This document shows, in pieces, positions 1-7,489 of a DNA stretch of 14,367 nucleotides; position 1 is the stretch's first letter; each line of letters opens with the position of its first letter. The DNA comes from an uncultured Acetatifactor sp. (GTDB lineage: Bacteria; Bacillota; Clostridia; Lachnospirales; Lachnospiraceae): contig CAJUJN010000099.1 in the NCBI GenBank assembly GCA_910586775.1, forward strand, positions 1 to 14,367, written 5' to 3'. Below the pieces are notes generated by a model, which saw nothing but the letters and a program-made list of their open reading frames with translations, did no database searches and had not been told where the DNA came from. The translations under genes were made by a program, and so were the position numbers.

Positions 1-33
1 GAAAATATGAAATTTTTACTTGCACCTTGACGT

Positions 34-71
34 CCCGAACGCAGCGCTCTACCAAGCTGAGCCACGCGCCG
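34..71 (-). pseudogene. 5' half of a tRNA-Pro (anticodon CGG), 3' half missing
   Basis: Read on the minus strand from position 71, the sequence has a 7-nt acceptor strand CGGCGCG, the TG linker, a standard D arm (GCTC-AGCTTGGTA-GAGC), G26, the anticodon 5' stem CTGCG (44-40) and the loop TTCGGGA (39-33), whose anticodon CGG decodes proline. The 3' anticodon stem should read CGCAG but diverges after CG. No T arm (GTTCAAATC-type loop) and no complement to the acceptor follow in positions 1-31. The fragment therefore matches tRNA-Pro only for about its first 39 nt. It may be a pseudogene, a tRNA cut by an insertion lying to the left, or an assembly edge, since the break is close to the window boundary. 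Confidence 0.6.
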
Positions 72-109
72 CTCTGATACAAAGAACTCTTTGTCAACAG
101 CTACACTAT

Positions 110-138
110 ATAATAAATAAAAATAGCCCGGTTGTCAA
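110..138 (-). promoter_or_regulatory. Promoter reading into the tRNA-Pro fragment
   Basis: On the minus strand a perfect -35 TTGACA (138-133) is followed after 17 nt by a -10 TATTAT (115-110). This places the transcription start about 30 nt before the tRNA 5' end at 71. A small hairpin (ACAAAG 79-84 with CTTTGT 89-94) lies between. The spacing and near-consensus boxes are typical of a stable-RNA promoter. Confidence 0.6.
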
Positions 139-439
139 GTGAAAAAATAAATAATATTGTGGAAGGAATTTTGGTGAATTTTAAGTAAACATCGTGGCAC
201 ACGAGATTCAACCGGGCAAATTTGCAGTTAGAAGCGTATTTATTGTAATCAGGCAGACTTGCTAACCATGACAGATATTGAAAAAAATATACGTATATGG
301 TACGATACATAACGGCTCTGATAATGGGATTTGCAGGAAGTTTGGAGAAAATTCGTATTTGCGGTTCGGAAAGTAGCGGCGAATATTGACCAGGAAAACT
401 CGAACCGGTACCCGTCAAACCGGGCAAGGGGGTATAAAG
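139..439. other. AT-rich intergenic region before the rRNA methyltransferase
   Basis: No convincing gene is seen here. A 9-bp inverted repeat pairs GCCCGGTTG (126-134) with CAACCGGGC (209-217), but the 74-nt loop and lack of a T-run argue against a terminator. A possible weak promoter (TTGCAG at 331, TCGTAT at 353, spacer 16) could serve the downstream gene, but the match is poor. Confidence 0.35.
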
Positions 440-1642
440 ATGGAGCAGGCAATCGTAAGCTTGAAAAAGGGAGAGGGGCGCACCCTGAAAGCAGGCGGCG
501 CATGGGTGTATGACAATGAAATAGAATCAATCCAGGGAAACTTTGAGAACGGGGACGTGGTGGCCATTCATGATTTTGACGGCTATTGCATGGGCTATGG
601 CTATATCAATACAAAATCAAAGATTACAGTCCGTCTCCTGTCCCGGAAAAAGGATGCCGTCATAGACGAAACTTTTATAGAGCGGCGCGTCAGGGATGCG
701 TGGGAATACCGCAGGCAGACCATCGATACTTCCAGCTGCCGTGTGATATTCGGGGAGGCGGATTTTCTGCCCGGAATCGTGGTGGACAAGTTCTCCGATG
801 TGCTGGTGGTGGAGTCCCTGGCGCTGGGGATAGACCGTTGGAAACTGACAATCGTAGATGCCCTGAAGAAAGTGATGTCAGAGGACAGAATCCATATCCG
901 CGGAGTTTACGAACGCAGCGACGCCAAAGTGCGCCAGCAGGAGGGCATGGAGCGTGTCAAAGGCTTCATCGGGGAGCCTTTTGATACAAAAGTAGAGATC
1001 ATTGAAAACGGTGTCAGATACATGGTTGATGTGGAAGAGGGACAAAAAACAGGCTTTTTCCTGGATCAGAAAAACAATCGGGCGGCAATTCATCCTTTCT
1101 GCAAGGGCAAAAAGGTGTTGGACTGCTTTACCCATACCGGTTCCTTTGCGCTGAACGCCGGGATTGCAGGGGCGGACAGTGTGCTGGGGGTGGACGCTTC
1201 CCAGGTGGCAATAGACCAGGCGGAGGAGAATGCCAGGCTCAATCACCTGGAGGAGAAGGTACATTTTCGATGTGCGGATGTATTTGAACTGCTCCCGGAA
1301 CTGGAGCGGGCGGGGGAGAAATACGATGTGGTCATTCTGGATCCTCCTGCGTTTACAAAATCACGCAATTCCGTTAAAAATGCGGTAAAGGGCTACCGGG
1401 AGATCAATCTGAGGGGATTGAAGCTGGTAAAGGACGGCGGTTTCCTGGTGACCTGTTCCTGCTCTCATTTTATGGAGCCGGAACTTTTTGCGAAAACATT
1501 GCGGGAAGCTGCCGCAGGGGCGCATAAGCGGCTCCGCCAGGTGGAATTCCGCACCCAGGCCTGCGACCATCCCATCCTTTGGGCGGCGGACCAGACATAC
1601 TATTTGAAATTTTACATTTTCCAGGCGTGCGAAGAGCGGTAA
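440..1642 (+). CDS. rlmI: RlmI-type 23S rRNA (cytosine-C5)-methyltransferase
   Basis: The 400-residue product has the layout of the RlmI/YccW family: an N-terminal PUA-like RNA-binding region (about 1-75) and a C-terminal Rossmann methyltransferase. E. coli RlmI, which methylates C5 of 23S C1962 using S-adenosylmethionine, is 396 aa. Seen here are the family signature GQKTGFFLDQ (201-210), the SAM-binding motif VLDCFTHTGSFALNA (226-240), DPPAF (301-305) and CSCS (339-342), which supplies the motif VI catalytic cysteine. ATG 440 is preferred because AAGGGGG lies about 8 nt upstream; an in-frame ATG at 386 lacks a ribosome binding site. The gene appears monocistronic: a strong promoter for the next unit starts 15 nt after the stop. 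The exact target base is inferred from the family. Confidence 0.85.
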   Translation: MEQAIVSLKKGEGRTLKAGGAWVYDNEIESIQGNFENGDVVAIHDFDGYCMGYGYINTKSKITVRLLSRKKDAVIDETFIERRVRDAWEYRRQTIDTSSCRVIFGEADFLPGIVVDKFSDVLVVESLALGIDRWKLTIVDALKKVMSEDRIHIRGVYERSDAKVRQQEGMERVKGFIGEPFDTKVEIIENGVRYMVDVEEGQKTGFFLDQKNNRAAIHPFCKGKKVLDCFTHTGSFALNAGIAGADSVLGVDASQVAIDQAEENARLNHLEEKVHFRCADVFELLPELERAGEKYDVVILDPPAFTKSRNSVKNAVKGYREINLRGLKLVKDGGFLVTCSCSHFMEPELFAKTLREAAAGAHKRLRQVEFRTQACDHPILWAADQTYYLKFYIFQACEER

Positions 1643-1656
1643 TTCAAAGATTTTTC

Positions 1657-1686
1657 TTGACAACTCCGCCTGTTTTGCACTATAAT
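1657..1686 (+). promoter_or_regulatory. Promoter of the T-box/proS transcript
   Basis: A perfect TTGACA (1657-1662) and a perfect TATAAT (1681-1686) are separated by 18 nt. Transcription would start near 1693, directly before the first conserved T-box segment. Confidence 0.85.
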
Positions 1687-1692
1687 CACATC

Positions 1693-2009
1693 CATACAGA
1701 GAGGCTGTGAAGAGGATCAGTACAGACTTACAAGCATTCCAGAGAGAGAACGTGACATCCGGCAGCATAGTGCAGGGCTGTAGAGCGGGTGTGGCTGAGA
1801 GGTTCTTATGCAGAGGGTCAGGAACCTGCCTTGGAGCTTCCATGCGAGGTTCGCCTGTAGCGCGGGTTGCAGGCACGGATATGATAATCCGGGACGAAAG
1901 CATGGCGCAGGCCGGCGTTAAAGGCAGAAGAGATGGACGCAGCCGCGTCAATCAGGGTGGCACCGCCGGATTTCCGGTCCCTTAGGGGATGGAATTCCGG
2001 CGTTTTTTT
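1693..2009 (+). promoter_or_regulatory. T-box riboswitch, proline (CCU) specific, controlling proS
   Basis: This leader carries the T-box hallmarks. They are the Stem I element around GATCAGTAC, an AGAGAG motif in distal Stem I, and a specifier region GGAACCT followed four nt later by TTGGAG. The conserved T-box AGGGTGGCACCGC lies at 1954-1966. Aligned on the TGGAG element, the specifier codon is CCU (1825-1827), followed by a purine as usual, which agrees with the downstream prolyl-tRNA synthetase. Uncharged tRNA-Pro would pair with CCU and, through its 3' end, with the TGGC bulge. That stabilises the antiterminator and lets transcription continue into proS. The class is certain from the T-box sequence; the specifier assignment is made by eye. 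Confidence 0.88.
1964..2009 (+). terminator. Rho-independent terminator of the T-box leader
   Basis: CGCCGGATTTCC (1964-1975) pairs with GGAATTCCGGCG (1991-2002) with one mismatch. An inner stem GTCCC/GGGAT closes the top, and seven T residues (2003-2009) follow. Its 5' arm overlaps the T-box sequence, so terminator and antiterminator are mutually exclusive. Confidence 0.85.
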
Positions 2010-2022
2010 GTACTGGAACTCC

Positions 2023-2252
2023 GGATGCGGAACTGGAAAACAGCAGGAGCCCGTCCAGTACCCCAGAGGATTTACGGACGCATCATTTAGCGGCCGGAAA
2101 TGCTCTGCCCATGTCTGGGAACTGGAAGGGCGGATGCGGAACTGGAAAACAGCAGGAGCCCGTCCAGTACCCCGGAGGATTTACGGACGCATCATTTAGC
2201 GGCCGGAAATGCTCTGCCCATGTCTGGGTACTGGAAGGGCGGATGCGGAACT
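2023..2252 (+). repeat. 109-bp tandem duplication in the proS leader
   Basis: Two adjacent 109-bp units (2023-2131 and 2132-2240) differ at only two positions. A third copy begins with its first 12 bases (2241-2252). Each unit can fold: GATGCG pairs with CGCATC further in, enclosing ACTGG/CCAGT, and a separate CCCA-TGTC-TGGG hairpin follows. The array fills the space between the T-box terminator and the proS ribosome binding site and contains no second T-box motif. The near identity suggests recent duplication. Confidence 0.9.
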
Positions 2253-2268
2253 AAATTAGGAGGAAAAA

Positions 2269-3702
2269 ATGGCAGACAAGAAAATGGTAGAAGCAATCAC
2301 TTCCATGGAAGTGGATTTTGCGCAATGGTACACAGATGTGGTAAAAAAAGCGGAACTGATAGACTACACTTCCGTAAAAGGATGCATGGTCATCAAACCT
2401 GCAGGCTATGCAATCTGGGAGCTGATTCAGAAGCAGCTTGACAGCCGCTTCAAGGAGACAGGGGTAGAGAATGTATACCTTCCCATGTTCATTCCGGAAT
2501 CTCTCCTGCAGAAGGAGAAGGACCATGTGGAAGGCTTTGCACCTGAAGTGGCCTGGGTAACCCACGGCGGACTGCAGCCTCTGCAGGAGCGCCTTTGTGT
2601 GCGTCCTACTTCGGAGACTCTGTTCTGCGATTTCTATAAAAACGACATTCAGTCCTACAGGGACCTGCCGAAGGTATACAACCAGTGGTGCTCAGTGGTG
2701 CGCTGGGAGAAGGAGACCAGGCCTTTCCTGCGTTCCAGGGAATTCCTGTGGCAGGAAGGCCATACCGCCCATGCCACGGAAGAAGAAGCCCAGGCACGCA
2801 CCATCCAGATGCTGAACCTGTATGCGGATTTTTGTGAGGAAGTGCTTGCAATTCCGGTTATCAGAGGGCAGAAGACAGAGAAAGAGAAATTCGCCGGTGC
2901 GGTTGCCACTTACGCCATCGAAGCCCTGATGCATGACGGCAAGGCGCTGCAGGCAGGGACCTCCCACAATTTCGGAGACGGTTTTGCCCATGCCTTCGGT
3001 GTCCAGTTTACAGATAAGGACAATACTCTGAAATATGTGCACCAGACATCCTGGGGCATGACCACCCGTCTCATCGGTGCCCTCATCATGGTACACGGCG
3101 ACAACGAAGGCCTGGTGCTTCCGCCCAGAGTGGCTCCGATTCAGATCTGCATTGTGCCCATCCAGCAGAAAAAGGAGGGGGTACTGGATAAAGCCTGCCG
3201 GCTCCGTGATGTGCTGAGCAGGAATTTCCGGGTGAAAGTGGACGACACGGACAAGACTCCGGGATGGAAATTTGCGGAAGCAGAGATGCGCGGCTATCCC
3301 ATCCGCGTGGAAATCGGTCCCAAAGACCTGGCAGCAGGAAAATGCGTCATCTGCCGCAGAGACACCAGAGAAAAGATAGAAGTCAGTTTGGACGAACTGG
3401 AGACAAAAGCGGCAGAATTGCTGGAGACCATCCAGAAAGAGATGCTGGAGCGTGCCAGGGCGCACAGAGATTCCCATACCTATACCGCTGTCACCATGGA
3501 AGAGTTCGAGAAAATTTTTAATGAAAAATCCGGATTTGTAAAGGCAATGTGGTGCGGAAACGAGGAATGTGAAGTTCAGATTAAGGAGAAACTGAGTGTG
3601 ACGAGCCGCTGCATGCCTTTTGAGCAGGAGCATATTTCGGATATCTGTGTATGCTGTGGCAAACCGGCGAAAAAGATGGTATACTGGGGACGGGCTTATT
3701 AA
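2269..3702 (+). CDS. proS: Prolyl-tRNA synthetase, archaeal/eukaryotic type
   Basis: The 477-aa class II synthetase charges tRNA-Pro with proline in the cytoplasm. Visible elements are RPTSET (112-117), the motif 2 region RWEKETRPFLRSREF (145-159), the proline-site segment GTSHNFG (230-236) and motif 3 around SWGMTTRLIGALIM (261-274). The anticodon-binding domain begins after LPPRVAP. The C-terminal zinc-type domain has cysteines in CGNEEC and CVCCG and ends in the conserved aromatic GRAY. The short form without the INS editing domain is the eukaryotic/archaeal-like type found in many clostridia. The start is set by AGGAGG (2258-2263), 5 nt before ATG. It lies downstream of a proline T-box, so expression should rise when tRNA-Pro is uncharged. 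Confidence 0.95.
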   Translation: MADKKMVEAITSMEVDFAQWYTDVVKKAELIDYTSVKGCMVIKPAGYAIWELIQKQLDSRFKETGVENVYLPMFIPESLLQKEKDHVEGFAPEVAWVTHGGLQPLQERLCVRPTSETLFCDFYKNDIQSYRDLPKVYNQWCSVVRWEKETRPFLRSREFLWQEGHTAHATEEEAQARTIQMLNLYADFCEEVLAIPVIRGQKTEKEKFAGAVATYAIEALMHDGKALQAGTSHNFGDGFAHAFGVQFTDKDNTLKYVHQTSWGMTTRLIGALIMVHGDNEGLVLPPRVAPIQICIVPIQQKKEGVLDKACRLRDVLSRNFRVKVDDTDKTPGWKFAEAEMRGYPIRVEIGPKDLAAGKCVICRRDTREKIEVSLDELETKAAELLETIQKEMLERARAHRDSHTYTAVTMEEFEKIFNEKSGFVKAMWCGNEECEVQIKEKLSVTSRCMPFEQEHISDICVCCGKPAKKMVYWGRAY

Positions 3703-3736
3703 GAAAGTCATTAAGAAAGTGACAGTGAAACAGGTT

Positions 3737-3759
3737 CGCGGGTATAACGCGGGTATAAT
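3737..3759 (+). promoter_or_regulatory. Possible promoter made of an 11-bp tandem repeat
   Basis: The 11-mer CGCGGGTATAA occurs twice head to tail (3737-3747 and 3748-3758). The second copy runs into a perfect -10 TATAAT (3754-3759) and the first holds TATAAC. No good -35 is visible, so this may be a weak or activator-dependent promoter for the hydrolase-exonuclease pair. Confidence 0.35.
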
Positions 3760-3848
3760 ATACTACACTCTCCTGCGGCAGAATGCCGGTGAATTTCCGA
3801 AAAACGCGGGAGAAGAAACAGACAACCAGAGAAAGAGAGGCCGGAAAC

Positions 3849-4706
3849 ATGATTTATAACACACATCAGATTACACTGGAGGGCTCACGCTCCGGAGCGA
3901 AACTGACAACCTACATTCAGGATTATTCAGAGGAGATAGCCGTAGCCGACAGGCCGCTGGTCCTGGTCTGCCCGGGCGGCGGATATGAGTGGACTTCCGA
4001 GAGGGAGGGAGAGCCGCTGGCGATGCAGTTTCTGGCCATGGGATATCATACCGCCGTGCTGAAATATTCCTGTGCGCCGGCCGTATTTCCCACGGCGCTC
4101 ACGGAACTGGCATACAGTGTCCGCCTGATCCGGCAGAATGCGACGGCCTGGCATGTGAATCCGAAGCAAATCATTGTGCTGGGATGTTCCGCAGGCGGAC
4201 ATCTGGCAGCTTCCCTTGGGGTGTTCTGGGAGAAGGATTTCCTGGCGGAAGCTTTAGGGGATGAAGAAGCTGACCGGACGCTCTTCCGCCCGGACGGCAT
4301 GATTTTGTGCTATCCTGTGATTACATCCGGTGAATATGCCCACAGAGGCTCTTTCGACAAGCTGTTGGGCGGGCAGGAAGAGACGCTTTCCGAAAAACTG
4401 GGAATGCCGGCACTGGAATTTGTATCCCTGGAGAACCAGGTGGGGGCAGGGACGCCTCCGGCTTTCCTCTGGCATACTTTTACGGACAATGCCGTTCCTG
4501 TTGAGAATTCGCTGCTGTTTGTGGGGGCAATGAAACGGGCGGGTGTACCGGCGGAATTTCATATGTATCCCTGCGGCGGACATGGCCTGTCCCTGGCCAA
4601 TCGTCTGACTCTGGACAGAGGCGGCAGTGCCCTTCAGGAGGAATGCACCTCCTGGATATCCATGGCGCATACGTGGATCGAACATCAATACGTGAAAGGA
4701 TCATAA
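3849..4706 (+). CDS. Alpha/beta hydrolase (esterase-like)
   Basis: The 285-aa product is a single alpha/beta-hydrolase fold enzyme, cytoplasmic because no signal peptide is seen. The oxyanion-hole loop is PGGGY (42-46), the nucleophile elbow is GCSAGG with Ser114, a likely acid is the Asp in HTFTDNAVP, and the catalytic His sits in GGHGLSL near the C-terminus. This arrangement matches the BD-FAE/acetyl-xylan-esterase-like hydrolases common in gut Firmicutes, so removal of acyl groups from a carbohydrate is plausible, but the substrate cannot be read from the sequence. ATG 3849 follows AGAGAGG at an 8-nt gap; an upstream in-frame ATG at 3783 lacks a good site. The downstream exonuclease begins 3 nt after the stop. 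Confidence 0.8.
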   Translation: MIYNTHQITLEGSRSGAKLTTYIQDYSEEIAVADRPLVLVCPGGGYEWTSEREGEPLAMQFLAMGYHTAVLKYSCAPAVFPTALTELAYSVRLIRQNATAWHVNPKQIIVLGCSAGGHLAASLGVFWEKDFLAEALGDEEADRTLFRPDGMILCYPVITSGEYAHRGSFDKLLGGQEETLSEKLGMPALEFVSLENQVGAGTPPAFLWHTFTDNAVPVENSLLFVGAMKRAGVPAEFHMYPCGGHGLSLANRLTLDRGGSALQEECTSWISMAHTWIEHQYVKGS

Positions 4707-4709
4707 AAA

Positions 4710-5681
4710 TTGAATTACATCGTATTTGATTTGGAGTGGAATCAGAGCAGTACCGGCCTGGAAGAGGAAACGGCATGCCTTCCTTTTGAAATCATTGAGA
4801 TCGGTGCGGTGAAATTAGATGACAGTGGTGTCAGAAAAAGCACATTCAGCGAGTTGGTCAAACCGGCTGTCTACCATGAGATGAACTGGGCTACGGGCAA
4901 GCTTCTGCATTTACAGATGCAGGAGTTAGAGAACGGCAGCCCGTTCGTTTCGGCGGCAGAGCGCTTCCTGGAATGGTGCGCAGAGGAGGAGTACTGGTTC
5001 TGCACCTGGGGGAGCGCAGACTTGACAGAGTTTCAGCGGAATATGAAATTTTATGGTATGGAGCCTCTGGCGGAGGGGCCTATTGCCTATCTGGATGTAC
5101 AGAAGCTGTTCAGTCTTGCTTTTGAGGACGGAAAGTCCAGGCGGGCGTTGGAGCATGCCGTTGACTTCCTGGAGCTGGAGAAGGATATTTCCTTTCACAG
5201 GGCTTATGGAGATGCCTGTTATACGGCAAAGGTACTGTCAAGAATTCTGGCGGTGAAGCCCGACGTCCTGAAAAATGTGTCCTACGATGTGTTTCATCCT
5301 CCGCTGAATAAAAAGGCGGAGATAAGGGTTCAATTTGACAATTATGAAAAATATATTTCCAGAGGGTTTCGGGACAGGGCGGAAGCTTTTGAAGACAGGG
5401 AGGTAGTGTCGAGCAAATGCTATCTCTGCCACAGGAATCTGAGGAAGAAAATCCGGTGGTTCACGCCCAATGGAAGGAATTATTATTGCCTGGCTTACTG
5501 TGAAAAACATGGCTATCTGAAGGGGAAAATCAGGGTTCGGAAGTCAGTTGATGAGAAGATATATATTGTCAAAACCACCAGACTGATTTCGCCGGAGGAG
5601 GCGGCAATTTTGAAAAACAGCTGCGAGCATGCCAAAAGGCAGCAACAACAGCACCGGATGCACGGGAAGGCTGATTTGTAA
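4710..5681 (+). CDS. DEDDh 3'-5' exonuclease with Cys-rich C-terminal tail
   Basis: The 323-aa protein opens with an RNase T/DnaQ-type exonuclease fold. Likely metal ligands are Asp7 and Glu9 (FDLEW), Asp104 (GSADLTEF), His163 and Asp168 (HRAYGD), the DEDDh pattern. Such enzymes remove nucleotides from 3' ends of DNA or RNA; the substrate here is unknown. After about residue 230 comes a second module with Cys237, Cys240, Cys260, Cys264 and His267, spaced like a zinc-binding knuckle, and a basic segment. The start is TTG 4710, with GAAAGGA (4694-4700) 9 nt upstream inside the end of the hydrolase gene, so the two are probably translationally linked. Its position with an esterase gives no clear functional hint. 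Confidence 0.8.
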   Translation: MNYIVFDLEWNQSSTGLEEETACLPFEIIEIGAVKLDDSGVRKSTFSELVKPAVYHEMNWATGKLLHLQMQELENGSPFVSAAERFLEWCAEEEYWFCTWGSADLTEFQRNMKFYGMEPLAEGPIAYLDVQKLFSLAFEDGKSRRALEHAVDFLELEKDISFHRAYGDACYTAKVLSRILAVKPDVLKNVSYDVFHPPLNKKAEIRVQFDNYEKYISRGFRDRAEAFEDREVVSSKCYLCHRNLRKKIRWFTPNGRNYYCLAYCEKHGYLKGKIRVRKSVDEKIYIVKTTRLISPEEAAILKNSCEHAKRQQQQHRMHGKADL

Positions 5682-5690
5682 TCATTGGTT

Positions 5691-5738
5691 ACAGGGTGCG
5701 GAATCTGCAGGAACGGATTTGCACCCTGTTCTCTTTTT
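5691..5738 (+). terminator. Terminator after the exonuclease gene
   Basis: ACAGGGTGC (5691-5699) pairs perfectly with GCACCCTGT (5721-5729) around a 21-nt loop, followed by a T-rich run ending at 5738. It begins 10 nt past the exonuclease stop. Confidence 0.8.
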
Positions 5739-5743
5739 ATTCG

Positions 5744-5855
5744 TTCAGGGTTACGCCTGAACCTGACAATTTACTTCAAAATATGATTTATGCATTGACA
5801 TATGCGTGTCAGTAGCGGCTTCCTGAATTCGGAAGCTTCCAATTCTGAAACCGCT
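5744..5855. other. Hairpin-rich gap between convergent genes
   Basis: Three hairpins lie here: TTCAGG/CCTGAA (5744-5761), TGACA/TGTCA (5796-5811), and a long imperfect one (5814-5855) with paired AGCGG/CCGCT, TTC/GAA, GAATT/AATTC and GGA/TCC segments. None has a T-run on either strand. The largest sits just beyond the carboxypeptidase stop and may end or protect that transcript. Confidence 0.5.
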
Positions 5856-5873
5856 GAAAATTCAGTCACATAA

Positions 5874-7406
5874 TCATTTCCTGTTTTTGTACATCCGCCG
5901 ATTTCGCTTCCTCCATTCCTTTCTCCCGTTTTTCCCTCTTTTGCTGCGGCGCTTCCGGTCTGCAAAGACGTAATTCTTCAAGACTGCGCGAACCAGCAGT
6001 ACAATCAGTACGATACCTGCCAGGCATCCCATTCCGATAAAAATATAAACCACATTTACAAAAATGACGGGTTTTTCCGGCTCCGGTTCCGGAACGGGCT
6101 GCATGTCCTCCGGGGGCACGTCGAATAGGCTGTTCTCTTCTCTGTTGGCCGAAAAACTGACCCTGACGGAACCGATGGGAACCTTCTGGTAGGTATAGGA
6201 TATGACTGCCGCCTGGTTTTCGTTTCCCGTGTCGTAGGAAATGGACGATTCGGTATCGTCGAAGGAGGCTGTCCTGGGAAGCAGGATGAAATCATCCTGG
6301 TTCAGGGACAGGAAGGGCCGGGAACTGCCGAAGATATCGTTCCCGCTGTAGAACAGGCCTGTATTGTCAATGTTATACTTGTTCTCTGTCTGCGCCACAT
6401 TTATTTTAGCAAAATTGGAGAAACCGTACTCATAGAGGGCGATGGTATCCTGGTACTGATATGGTGCCTCATCATGCATCACCACGCAGATCAGCTTCAG
6501 TCCGTCCTTTTCCGCGCAGGACACCAGGCAGCTTCTGGCAATGTCGGTATATCCGGTCTTGCAGCCCACCAGGTACTCGTAGGCGTACTCCCCGCCGGGT
6601 ATAATCTTCATAATGTTATTTTCCAGCTTGCCCAGGGGAAGCTTCTCCGTGGCAGGAAAGTCAATCCGCCTGGACAGAGTAATCTTGCACAGCATTTCAT
6701 TGGCAAAAAAAGCCCTGCCTATCATGGCCAGGTCATAGGCGGTGGTATAATGATTTTCGTCCGGCAGGCCGTTCGGATTTACGAAATGAGAGTCCAGACA
6801 TCCCAGCTCCTCAGCCCTTTCGTTCATTATGTCAGCGAAAACAGACCAGTCCGTGGTTCCGGTGATATGTTCCGCTACGGCATAACAGACTTCGTTGGCC
6901 GAGCGGATCAGAATTGCATTCAGACTCTGCTCCATGCTCAGCTCTTCACCGGGATTCATGGCGATATGGCTGCTGTCCCGGGGAGTATCGAAGACAGCAT
7001 CGTAGGAAAAAGTGACGGTCTCATCCATTCCGCAGCGTTCCGATGTGATCAATGCGGTGAGAATCTTGGTGGTGCTGGCGGGGTACTGGCGTTGGTGTAT
7101 ATTCTTGGAATACAGTATGGTGCCTGTCTCCGCTTCCATCAAAATGGCAGACTCTGCTCCCACAACGGGGCCTTCCGGCCAGCCGGGGATGTCATTGGAC
7201 TGGATGCCCATGGCGCGATGGGTCTCCAGACGCAGCTCCGCTTCGGAGGAAGCTTTTGCAGGGATGGATGCGACGGGCGCCAGGCTGGCGGTCAGTACGG
7301 CAGCAGTCAGAAGAAATAAGCCCGGCAGTTTTTTCCGAACTGTCGAACGCAGGCCCGTTAAGGCGGGCAGGCGGTGTAAATATCTATGTCGAATCTGTTT
7401 CAGCAT
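5874..7406 (-). CDS. dacF: D-alanyl-D-alanine carboxypeptidase (DacF-like, S11 family)
   Basis: The 510-aa product belongs to the low-molecular-weight penicillin-binding proteins, which trim the terminal D-Ala of peptidoglycan stem peptides outside the membrane. The basic N-terminus and hydrophobic core (about 29-48) form a signal peptide, cut probably after AKA (50-52). The active-site triad of motifs is complete: STTK (Ser111, Lys114), SAN (169-171) and KTG (283-285). A beta-rich domain follows, then a proline/glutamate linker and a C-terminal membrane helix (near VVYIFIGMGCLAGIVLIVLL) with a very basic cytoplasmic tail; many relatives use an amphipathic helix instead. The start ATG (7406-7404) has AGAAAGG 8 nt upstream; a more distal ATG at 7469 lacks one. 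The symbol reflects family resemblance; DacB or DacA-type roles are possible. Confidence 0.88.
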   Translation of the reverse strand: MLKQIRHRYLHRLPALTGLRSTVRKKLPGLFLLTAAVLTASLAPVASIPAKASSEAELRLETHRAMGIQSNDIPGWPEGPVVGAESAILMEAETGTILYSKNIHQRQYPASTTKILTALITSERCGMDETVTFSYDAVFDTPRDSSHIAMNPGEELSMEQSLNAILIRSANEVCYAVAEHITGTTDWSVFADIMNERAEELGCLDSHFVNPNGLPDENHYTTAYDLAMIGRAFFANEMLCKITLSRRIDFPATEKLPLGKLENNIMKIIPGGEYAYEYLVGCKTGYTDIARSCLVSCAEKDGLKLICVVMHDEAPYQYQDTIALYEYGFSNFAKINVAQTENKYNIDNTGLFYSGNDIFGSSRPFLSLNQDDFILLPRTASFDDTESSISYDTGNENQAAVISYTYQKVPIGSVRVSFSANREENSLFDVPPEDMQPVPEPEPEKPVIFVNVVYIFIGMGCLAGIVLIVLLVRAVLKNYVFADRKRRSKRGKNGRKEWRKRNRRMYKNRK

Positions 7407-7460
7407 GAGTTGACCTTTCTGTAATTGGATTGTGACCGCTTTTTCCGGCGGCTGATTTTT

Positions 7461-7489
7461 ATTATACACTATTTGTCATGGTAATTCAC
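7461..7489 (-). promoter_or_regulatory. Possible promoter of the carboxypeptidase gene
   Basis: On the minus strand a perfect -10 TATAAT (7466-7461) lies 55 nt before the start codon, with a weak -35 GTGAAT (7489-7484) at 17-nt spacing. Two copies of TTTTGCATGAAA (7495-7506, 7510-7521) sit just upstream of the -35, where an activator could bind. Confidence 0.4.

Noticed and set aside
126..217. Terminator formed by GCCCGGTTG and CAACCGGGC
   Set aside because: The loop is 74 nt and no T-run follows on either strand.
2023..2252. A second T-box or another riboswitch in the proS leader repeats
   Set aside because: No AGGGTGG-type motif, specifier region or terminator occurs in the repeat units.
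2692..3711. 339-residue minus-strand frame opposite proS
   Set aside because: It is antisense to a clearly conserved synthetase and shows no domain or start signal.
6474..7319. 281-residue plus-strand frame opposite dacF
   Set aside because: It is antisense to a gene with a full set of active-site motifs; no ribosome binding site.
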